Shown here: piece by piece, positions 1-5,071 of the stretch | Layout of the letters: every line of letters begins with the position of its first letter | Position numbering within the stretch: position 1 is the stretch's first letter | DNA from: Brachybacterium sp. | GTDB lineage: Bacteria > Actinomycetota > Actinomycetes > Actinomycetales > Dermabacteraceae | Assembly: GCA_027322375.1 (NCBI GenBank) | Contig: DAHVRS010000062.1 | Location: 1-5,071, forward strand | DNA: 5,071 nucleotides | Direction of reading: 5' to 3' | Notes under the pieces: generated by a model | Databases searched by the model: none | Seen by the model: only the letters and a program-made list of their open reading frames with translations | What the model was told of the DNA's origin: nothing | Program-made: the position numbers and the translations under genes

Positions 1-768
1 GAGGTCATCTTCCTCGCCGAGGCGTTCACGCGGCCGACGATGATGCACACCCTGGCGAAGGTCGGCTACCACCAGAGCTACACCTACTTCACCTGGCGCG
101 AGACCGCCGAGGAGCTGCGCGAGTACCTCGAGGAGCTCGTCGAGGCGGCGCCCTACATGCGGCCCAGCTTCTGGCCCACCACCCACGACATCCTCACCCC
201 GTTCATGAGCAGCGGCGGGCGTCGTGCCTTCGTGCTGCGCGCGATCCTCGCCGCGACCCTGGTCCCCACCTGGGGCATCTACTCCGGCTACGAGCTCGTC
301 GAGGACGTGCCGCGGCCCGGGGCGCAGGAGCAGATCGACAACGAGAAGTACGAGTACAAGCCCCGCGACTACGCCGGTGCGCTCGAGCGCGGGGAGAGCC
401 TCGAGCCGCTGCTGCGGCGCCTGAACCTCATCCGCCGCGCCCATCCCGCGCTGCAGACGCTGACCACCATCCGCTTCCACGAGGCTGAGGACGAGCAGGT
501 GCTGGTCTTCTCCAAGCATCTCGACGCCGCCGCGACCGGGACCGGCAGCCCCGACACCGTGCTGGTGGTCTCCCTGACCCGTCACGACCGGGATGCGAGC
601 ACCTCGCTGCGACTGGACCTCGACGCGCTCGGCGTCGACGAGTCCTTCGAGGTCGAGGACCTGCTCACCGGCGAGCGGTACCGCTGGGGCAAGGAGCCCT
701 ACGTGATCCTGAGCGCGAGCGACCGGCCCGCGCACGTCCTGAGGATCGTCCACCCGGAGGAGAGCTGA
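1..768 (+). CDS. glgE: GlgE, alpha-1,4-glucan:maltose-1-phosphate maltosyltransferase (C-terminal part, 5' end outside window)
   Basis: GlgE transfers maltosyl units from alpha-maltose 1-phosphate to the non-reducing end of alpha-1,4-glucans in the cytoplasm (GH13_3 family). The frame is open from base 1, so the gene starts upstream; 255 residues are visible, against roughly 660-700 for whole family members. The segment opens inside GH13 conserved region [15 protein letters not shown], whose E7 (window numbering) matches the catalytic acid/base. Residues 24-33 give [10 protein letters not shown], a GlgE hallmark. FWPTTHDIL at 57-65 carries D63, which matches the transition-state-stabilising Asp. 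[11 protein letters not shown] and [12 protein letters not shown] follow. The C-terminal beta domain runs from about residue 150 and ends in HPEES before TGA. The ATG at 40 is an internal Met codon, not a start. It lies one base upstream of glgB, as expected for a translationally coupled pair; glgE and glgB are also neighbours in Mycobacterium tuberculosis. Identification is firm from motifs; catalytic residue assignments come from known family motifs. Confidence 0.96.
   Translation, partial: EVIFLAEAFTRPTMMHTLAKVGYHQSYTYFTWRETAEELREYLEELVEAAPYMRPSFWPTTHDILTPFMSSGGRRAFVLRAILAATLVPTWGIYSGYELVEDVPRPGAQEQIDNEKYEYKPRDYAGALERGESLEPLLRRLNLIRRAHPALQTLTTIRFHEAEDEQVLVFSKHLDAAATGTGSPDTVLVVSLTRHDRDASTSLRLDLDALGVDESFEVEDLLTGERYRWGKEPYVILSASDRPAHVLRIVHPEES
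756..762 (+). promoter_or_regulatory. Shine-Dalgarno of glgB, inside the end of glgE
   Basis: GGAGGAG lies seven bases before the ATG at 770 and within the last codons of glgE. It decides the glgB start: the next in-frame ATG at 779 would be 16 bases away, too far. Ribosomes finishing glgE would stop on top of the glgB initiation region, which suggests translational coupling. Confidence 0.85.
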
Positions 769-769
769 C

Positions 770-2980
770 ATGACTGACATGACGGAGAGCATCGACCGTC
801 CCGTCCCGGTGATGCCGCTCGGCGAGCACGAGCTCGGTGCGACCGCGACCGGCAGCTATCACGACCCGCACTCAGTCCTCGGAGCGCACGAGTACGAGGG
901 CGCGGTCACGGTCCGCTCCCTGAAGCCCTTCGCGGCCGAGGTCGCGGTGCTGCTCGAGGACGGCACGACCCATCCGATGGAGCACGAGCACGACGGGATC
1001 TGGGTGTGCGCGCTGCCGCTCGCCGAGGTGCCCGCCCACCGGATCCGGGTCACCTGGACCGCGGGCGAGGACCCCGTGGATCTCGAGGAGCCCTACCGCT
1101 TCCTGCCCACCGTGGGCGAGCTCGACCTGCACCTGATCCGCGAGGGCCGGCACGAGGAGCTGTGGCGGGCGCTCGGCGCGCATGTGCGCACCCTCGACTC
1201 GGTGGCGGGGGCCTCCTTCACGGTGTGGGCACCGAACGCCCGCGCCGTCCAGGTGATCGGCGAGTTCAACGGCTGGGACGGACGAGGCCACTCCCTGCGC
1301 ACCCTCGGCGACTCCGGGGTGTGGGAGCTGTTCGTGCCCGGCGCCGCCGACGGCGACACCTACAAGTTCCGGATCCTCGGGGCCGACGGGGTCTGGCGCG
1401 ACAAGGCCGATCCGATGGCGCGCCGCGCCGAGGTGCCGCCCGCGACCGGCTCGATCATCACCACGAGCGACTTCGAGTGGAGCGATGAGCACTGGCTCGC
1501 GCGCCGCGCGGCGATGGACCCGCTCGCCTCCCGCATGTCGATCTACGAGGTGCATCTGGCCAGCTGGCGGCCGGGACTGGGGTACCGGGAGCTCGCGGAG
1601 GAGCTCACCGAGTACGTGCTCGAGATGGGCTTCACCCATGTGGAGTTCATGCCGGTGGCCGAGCATCCCTTCGGCGGTTCCTGGGGCTACCAGGTCACCG
1701 GCTACTACGCCCCGACCTCGCGGCTCGGCACGCCCGACGAGCTGCGCCACCTCATCGACACCCTCCACCGCGCCGGGATCGGAGTGATCGTGGACTGGGT
1801 GCCGGCGCACTTCCCGAAGGACGAGTGGGCGCTGGGCCGCTTCGACGGCACGCCGCTGTACGAGCACGCGGACCCGCGCCGCGGTGAGCACCCGGACTGG
1901 GGCACGTACATCTTCGACACCGGCCGCCATGAGGTGCGCAACTTCCTGGTCGCCAACGCCTGCTACTGGCTCGAGGAGTTCCACGTCGACGGGCTGCGCG
2001 TGGACGCGGTCGCCTCGATGCTCTACCGCGACTACTCGCGGGAGGAGGGGGAGTGGATCCCCAACCAGCACGGCGGGCGGGAGGACCTCGAGAACATCGC
2101 CTTCCTCCAGGAGACCAACGCGACGGCGTACAAGCGCGCCCCCGGCATCGTCATGATCGCCGAGGAGTCCACCTCGTTCCCCGGCGTCACCCGTCCCACC
2201 GATGCGGGCGGGCTCGGCTTCGGCTTCAAGTGGAACATGGGCTGGATGCACGACACACTGCAGTACATCGGCCAGGATCCGGTGCACCGCCGCTACCACC
2301 ACGGCGACATGACCTTCTCGATGGTCTACCAGTACTCGGAGAACTTCGTGCTGCCGCTGAGCCACGACGAAGTCGTGCACGGCAAGGGCTCCCTGCTGCG
2401 CAAGGCACCGGGCGATGACTGGCAGCAGTCCGCGACGCTGCGCGCCTATCTCACCTACCAGTGGACCCATCCGGGCAAGCAGCTGGTGTTCATGGGGATC
2501 GAGTTCGCCCAGGGCACCGAGTGGTCGGAGCAGGCCGGGCTGCCGTGGTGGCTGCTGGAGTATCCGCTGCATCGCGGCGTGCAGCGGCTGGTGCGGGATC
2601 TGAACGCAGTCCAGGAGGAGTTCCCGGCGCTGTACGAGCGGGATCAGGATCCGGGCGGCTTCGAGTGGCTGCTGGGCGATGACGCGGAGCGCAACGTCCT
2701 CGCCTTCCTGCGCCGTGACGCGCAGGGCGATCCGGTAGCGGTGGTGCTGAACTTCTCCGCCGAGCCGTGGCAGGACCTGCGCCTGCCCCTGCCCGAGGGC
2801 GGAGAATGGCTCGAGGTGCTCAACACCGATGCCCCCGTCTACGGCGGCAGCGGGGTGGGGAACCTGGGACGCGTCCACGCCGAACAGCTCGGAGTGCACG
2901 GCCGGGAGCACTCGGTGCGCCTCGCGGTCCCGCCGCTGGGCGCCGTGGTGCTCGTCCCCGCCCGCCTCCGCGAGGGCTGA
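770..2980 (+). CDS. glgB: GlgB, 1,4-alpha-glucan branching enzyme
   Basis: GlgB cuts an alpha-1,4-glucan chain and rejoins it through an alpha-1,6 bond (EC 2.4.1.18, GH13_9), branching the linear glucan made by GlgE. At 736 residues it is full length (E. coli 728, M. tuberculosis 731). Visible domains: an N-terminal N1 beta domain at about 18-115 ([10 protein letters not shown] at 31-40); a CBM48 domain at about 143-235 ([11 protein letters not shown], then GEFNGWD at 164-170); the catalytic barrel at about 255-620; and a C-terminal beta domain at about 630-734. All four GH13 regions are intact: DWVPAHF (342-348); DGLRVDAV (407-414) with nucleophile D412; IAEEST (463-468) with acid/base E465; and SHDEVVHG (531-538) with D533. 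The spacings D412-E465 (53) and D412-D533 (121) match E. coli D405, E458 and D526. [17 protein letters not shown] (302-318) is also typical. Having the N1 domain makes it the long bacterial form. It is probably cotranscribed with glgE. No truncation or missing key residue was seen. Confidence 0.98.
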   Translation: MTDMTESIDRPVPVMPLGEHELGATATGSYHDPHSVLGAHEYEGAVTVRSLKPFAAEVAVLLEDGTTHPMEHEHDGIWVCALPLAEVPAHRIRVTWTAGEDPVDLEEPYRFLPTVGELDLHLIREGRHEELWRALGAHVRTLDSVAGASFTVWAPNARAVQVIGEFNGWDGRGHSLRTLGDSGVWELFVPGAADGDTYKFRILGADGVWRDKADPMARRAEVPPATGSIITTSDFEWSDEHWLARRAAMDPLASRMSIYEVHLASWRPGLGYRELAEELTEYVLEMGFTHVEFMPVAEHPFGGSWGYQVTGYYAPTSRLGTPDELRHLIDTLHRAGIGVIVDWVPAHFPKDEWALGRFDGTPLYEHADPRRGEHPDWGTYIFDTGRHEVRNFLVANACYWLEEFHVDGLRVDAVASMLYRDYSREEGEWIPNQHGGREDLENIAFLQETNATAYKRAPGIVMIAEESTSFPGVTRPTDAGGLGFGFKWNMGWMHDTLQYIGQDPVHRRYHHGDMTFSMVYQYSENFVLPLSHDEVVHGKGSLLRKAPGDDWQQSATLRAYLTYQWTHPGKQLVFMGIEFAQGTEWSEQAGLPWWLLEYPLHRGVQRLVRDLNAVQEEFPALYERDQDPGGFEWLLGDDAERNVLAFLRRDAQGDPVAVVLNFSAEPWQDLRLPLPEGGEWLEVLNTDAPVYGGSGVGNLGRVHAEQLGVHGREHSVRLAVPPLGAVVLVPARLREG

Positions 2981-3007
2981 GCCTCAGCACGAGCCGAGCG
3001 GACGCAG

Positions 3008-3046
3008 ACGCGCCCCGGGGCCGGAGTGTTCCGGCCCGGGGCGCGT
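3008..3046 (+). terminator. Strong hairpin after glgB, between convergent genes; probable rho-independent terminator
   Basis: An inverted repeat forms a 17-bp stem (3008-3025 with 3030-3046), G+C-only apart from its A-T end pairs, with a GTGT loop and one unpaired G at about 3017. It begins 27 bases after the glgB stop. Only a short T-poor tail follows on the plus strand (TGGTGTTTCTG), as is common for actinobacterial terminators. It is 49 bases beyond the stop of the minus-strand gene, so it may stop transcription from both sides. The tract following it on the minus strand is not T-rich. The rest of the 115-base gap (2981-3095) shows nothing else. Confidence 0.8.
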
Positions 3047-3095
3047 GGTGTTTCTGTGCGCCGGGTCTGAGCGAGTCAGTACTGGGCGCGTCTGG

Positions 3096-3995
3096 TCAGA
3101 ACAGCAGGTTCGCGAGGCGCTTGCGGGCCGGGGCGACGCGCGGATCCTCGGGGCCAGCGACCTCGAACAGGTCCAGCAGACGCGCGCGGACGGTGTCCTT
3201 GGTGTCCTGATCCGCGCCGCGCAGCAGATCCAGCAGGCGCCCGAAGGCGTCCTCGACGTGGCCGCCGAGCATGTCGAGGTCAGCGACCAGGAGCTGTGCG
3301 TTCAGATCGCCGGGGGCCTGCGCGGCGGCCTCGCGGGCGCCCGCGAGGTCCGCGCCCTGCGTGCGGCGCATGAGGGTGACGGTCGCGAGCCCAGCCTTCG
3401 CTTCGGCGTCGGCCGGTGCCTCGTTCAGCTGCTTCTCGTAAGCGGCGACGGCCGCATCGAGATCGCCGCGCTCGATCGCGGCATAGGCCTCCGCGATCAG
3501 CGGCGGCAGCGGCTCCTGGGCTGGGGCGGGGGCGCCCTCGGGCGCATCCGGCAGCTCCATGCCCTGCTGACGGGCGACGTCGAGCACCTGGGTGAGCAGT
3601 GCCTGGATCTCCTGCTCGGGCAGCACGGCCTCGACGATCGGCTGCAGCTGGCCCAGCAGGAGCAGCAGCAGGGTGGGCAGCTGCTGCACGCGCAGCGCGG
3701 CGGCGACGCGCTGCTCGACGTCGGCGTCGACGGTGGCGAGGCGGATCGCCCCGCCCTGCGCGTCCACGCCGCGACGCAGTGCCTCGAGGAACTGCGCGCC
3801 CTCGGGCACACGGGCGCTGGTGACCAGGAGCAGGGTCGGGATCTGCTGGGAATCCGCGATGAGCTGCTCGAGGCCCTGCTCCGTCACCGCGATCTCGTGC
3901 GGCGAGGGCGTGCCCGGCACAGCACCTCCGCCCGCGGCATCGCCGGCGGGCTGCTTGAGGGCGGCGAGGTCGATGACTCCGTATGGGTCGGTCAC
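3096..3995 (-). CDS. Thioredoxin-fold/TPR co-chaperone-like protein (YbbN/CnoX type), cysteine-free
   Basis: 299 residues from GTG at 3995, chosen because AAGGAG stands six bases upstream. A longer open frame back to GTG at 4052 adds 19 residues but has no Shine-Dalgarno. Layout: a Gly/Ala/Pro-rich lead (1-32); a thioredoxin-like domain (about 32-140) with SPHEIAVTE, a strand at IPTLLLV (52-58) and the cis-Pro loop QQLPTLLLL (P107); a Pro/Ala linker (about 149-164); and TPR-like helices (about 165-260), clearest at AYAAIERGDLDAAVAAYEKQL (170-190). This thioredoxin-plus-TPR order is that of actinobacterial YbbN-like proteins. E. coli YbbN (CnoX) is a cytoplasmic holdase that works with GroEL/DnaK. 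Where a thioredoxin has its WCGPC motif, this protein has SARVPEG (60-66), and no cysteine occurs anywhere, so redox catalysis is excluded; a binding or chaperone role is an inference. No signal peptide is seen. It lies downstream of the lipoprotein gene on the same strand and convergent to glgB. It could instead be a degenerate thioredoxin-like scaffold with another partner. Confidence 0.85.
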   Translation of the reverse strand: MTDPYGVIDLAALKQPAGDAAGGGAVPGTPSPHEIAVTEQGLEQLIADSQQIPTLLLVTSARVPEGAQFLEALRRGVDAQGGAIRLATVDADVEQRVAAALRVQQLPTLLLLLLGQLQPIVEAVLPEQEIQALLTQVLDVARQQGMELPDAPEGAPAPAQEPLPPLIAEAYAAIERGDLDAAVAAYEKQLNEAPADAEAKAGLATVTLMRRTQGADLAGAREAAAQAPGDLNAQLLVADLDMLGGHVEDAFGRLLDLLRGADQDTKDTVRARLLDLFEVAGPEDPRVAPARKRLANLLF

Positions 3996-4001
3996 AAGGG
4001 G

Positions 4002-4007
4002 CTCCTT
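4002..4007 (-). promoter_or_regulatory. Shine-Dalgarno deciding the start of the YbbN-like gene
   Basis: On the minus strand AAGGAG is followed by six bases (CCCCTT) and then GTG at 3995. No comparable motif precedes the longer GTG start at 4052, so the 299-residue form is preferred. Confidence 0.8.
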
Positions 4008-4027
4008 CGACGTGAGGGGACGGGCCC

Positions 4028-4033
4028 AGTCTA
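4028..4033 (-). promoter_or_regulatory. Possible sigma-A-type -10 element for the YbbN-like gene
   Basis: The minus strand reads TAGACT, fitting the TANNNT pattern of actinobacterial housekeeping -10 boxes. A start site about seven bases downstream would give a leader of roughly 25 bases containing the AAGGAG. No good -35 box is seen at 16-18 bases; the nearest resemblance, TGAGAC, is 20 bases away. It is a single short match in a G+C-rich gap, so support is weak; the gene may also be read from the upstream lipoprotein promoter. Confidence 0.3.
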
Positions 4034-4061
4034 GGGAGCGGGCACCCGGCACAGTCTCAGG

Positions 4062-4099
4062 GGCGTGCCGGACGCCTCACGTCCAGGGACTCGCGTCCC
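4062..4099 (-). repeat. Two small adjacent hairpins after the lipoprotein gene
   Basis: Just past the lipoprotein stop, the minus strand reads GGGAC-GCGA-GTCCC (4099-4086), a 5-bp stem closed by a GNRA-type tetraloop. Nine bases further on is GGCGT-CCGGC-ACGCC (4076-4062), another 5-bp stem. Neither is followed by a T tract. They could cause partial termination or stabilise the end of the lipoprotein message, or be chance pairings in G+C-rich DNA. Confidence 0.35.
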
Positions 4100-4105
4100 C
4101 GAGAC

Positions 4106-5071
4106 TCACTTCCCGGACACCTTGAGGACCGTCTGGGTCGCGCCGATCGGCTGGATCGCGCCACCGGCGTCCTTCGAGGGGATGTGCAGGGCCACGTGGG
4201 TGCCGTAGTTGCGGATGTACTCGGAGGTGAACTCCTTCTTCCCGATCACCTTCGTGTACGCGTTGTCCTCCTCGTAGCGCATGGTCGCACCATCCTTGAT
4301 GGTGACCTTGCGGCGGGAGGTCAGGGTGCCCAGCACGAGCGCACCGCCATCGTCGGTGCGCAGGCCTAGCACCTCCTCCTCCTTGACCTCGTAGGTCTCG
4401 CGGATCGTCGCGGCCTCGTCCCACTCGACCCCGGCGTTCAGCGCCTTGCGCTCGGCCTGGATGTTCGCGTGGGCGGTGGTCTGGAAGGGGTTCTCGGCGA
4501 GGAGATCATCGGGGTCCGCGGAGTCGCCGTCGGTGAGGACCTTCGCGTAGAGGTCCATCGCCTCCTTCGGCGTCATGAGCAGCCCCTCGGTGTCCGGGCC
4601 CACGGGATCGGCGCCGACGAGCTCGTTGGCGACCATCGGCATCTCGACGCCCACGGCCTGCTGCGCCCAGCCCCAGGTGGTGTACGGGGAGCGGGCATCG
4701 GCCTGCTGGAGGGCCATGAAGTAGGGCACGCCGTCCTTCGCCGCGTCCTCGACGAGCACCACGGCGACGCGCGGGAACTCGGAGTCCACCGACGTCATCG
4801 GCACGATGATCGTCTCGCCGGGGACGTGCAGCTCGTCAGCCCACTCCTTGGCTTTCTTGATCATGGCGTAGGCGGACTTGCGGAAATCCGCCGCGGAACC
4901 CACCACGCGCGGCGCGAGCTTCTTCACGTCCTTGGCCTTGTCCGCCTCGGTGACGGCGGCGCTGATCGCGGGGATGATCTCGCTGAGCTGCTCGGCGGTC
5001 TGCACCGGAGTGGGCTCGGCGAGCTCCTTGCCGGTGGGCGGGGCCGGCGGCACCTCGGGCTCGGAGGCGCA
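4106..5071 (-). CDS. Putative lipoprotein of unknown function (5' end with signal peptide outside window)
   Basis: The frame is open to the window edge, giving 321 residues before TGA at 4106. The first visible codon is Cys, followed by ASEPEVPPAPPTGKE, the usual look of a mature lipoprotein: a lipidated Cys, then a flexible Pro/Glu/Ala tether. The signal peptide and lipobox would lie just outside, so export is inferred, not seen. The GTG at 5053 sits inside this tether and is unlikely to be the start. The body begins with a helical part (about 24-80: TEADKAKDVKKLAPRVVG, then ADFRKSAYAM), followed by alternating strands (IIVPMTSVDSEFPRVAVVLVED, 88-109). A conserved-looking centre, SPYTTWGWAQQAVGVEMP (128-145), follows, and a C-terminal region (about 250-321) looks like an all-beta or NTF2-like fold. 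It resembles lipoproteins I recall from other Micrococcales, possibly those grouped as DUF8094; that name is from memory and unchecked. No catalytic motif was recognised. No other cysteine is visible. Likely site: outer face of the membrane. Confidence 0.75.
   Translation of the reverse strand, partial: CASEPEVPPAPPTGKELAEPTPVQTAEQLSEIIPAISAAVTEADKAKDVKKLAPRVVGSAADFRKSAYAMIKKAKEWADELHVPGETIIVPMTSVDSEFPRVAVVLVEDAAKDGVPYFMALQQADARSPYTTWGWAQQAVGVEMPMVANELVGADPVGPDTEGLLMTPKEAMDLYAKVLTDGDSADPDDLLAENPFQTTAHANIQAERKALNAGVEWDEAATIRETYEVKEEEVLGLRTDDGGALVLGTLTSRRKVTIKDGATMRYEEDNAYTKVIGKKEFTSEYIRNYGTHVALHIPSKDAGGAIQPIGATQTVLKVSGK

Noticed and set aside
40..42. ATG as start of a short independent gene of 242 residues
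   Set aside because: The frame is open upstream to base 1, and the residues before it (catalytic EVIFLAEAF) belong to GlgE.
872..2911. 679-codon open frame on the minus strand, opposite glgB
   Set aside because: It lies antisense to an unmistakable GlgB. Long antisense frames without stops are expected where codons end in G/C. The translation is low-complexity (Val, Arg, His, Leu, Gly rich) with no recognisable domain and no convincing start.
2829..4034. 401-codon open frame on the plus strand covering the end of glgB, the terminator and the antisense of the YbbN-like gene
   Set aside because: It crosses the hairpin terminator, starts inside glgB in another frame, and gives a Gln/Leu/Arg-rich translation that is the shadow of the TPR protein.
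3996..4052. 19-residue N-terminal extension of the YbbN-like protein from GTG at 4052
   Set aside because: There is no Shine-Dalgarno before it, it spans the possible -10 element, and the GTG at 3995 has a well-spaced AAGGAG.
5051..5053. GTG as start of the lipoprotein gene
   Set aside because: The frame stays open to the window edge and begins there with Cys-Ala-Ser-Glu-Pro-Glu, typical of a mature lipoprotein. The GTG lies in the tether and a start there would leave the protein without a signal.
1..5071. Search for a previously undescribed system, mobile element, CRISPR array, tRNA or riboswitch
   Set aside because: No repeats of the needed kind, transposase-like frame, attachment site, tRNA-like fold or long unexplained gap was seen. 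Base composition is even across the window.

Overview
The window is high-G+C DNA (about 70% by eye, with strong third-position G/C) and almost entirely coding. It holds two partial and two complete genes. The glgE-glgB pair, the G+C content and the close match of the GlgE segment to remembered Micrococcales GlgE proteins point to an actinomycete, probably of the order Micrococcales (Brachybacterium-like as a guess). I could not test the taxon.

Layout. Positions 1-768 (+) are the C-terminal third of GlgE, the maltosyltransferase that builds alpha-1,4-glucan from maltose 1-phosphate. One base after its stop, glgB (770-2980, +) encodes a complete 736-residue alpha-1,4-glucan branching enzyme. 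Together they make the last two steps of the TreS-Mak-GlgE-GlgB trehalose-to-alpha-glucan pathway: GlgE elongates linear chains and GlgB adds alpha-1,6 branches. A strong G+C hairpin (3008-3046) follows glgB in the gap between convergent genes.

The right part reads on the minus strand. The gene at 3995-3096 encodes a 299-residue thioredoxin-fold plus TPR protein of the YbbN/CnoX type that contains no cysteine. Upstream of it, 5071-4106 encodes an unrecognised actinobacterial lipoprotein. Its likely lipidated Cys is the very first codon visible at the window edge. The 110-base gap between these two genes carries a clear Shine-Dalgarno for the YbbN-like gene, a possible -10 element and two small hairpins.

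I found no RNA gene, CRISPR array, insertion sequence, origin or phage element, and no sign of a novel multi-gene system. This reads as ordinary core actinobacterial chromosome. The items most worth a second look are the cysteine-free thioredoxin-fold protein and the uncharacterised lipoprotein.
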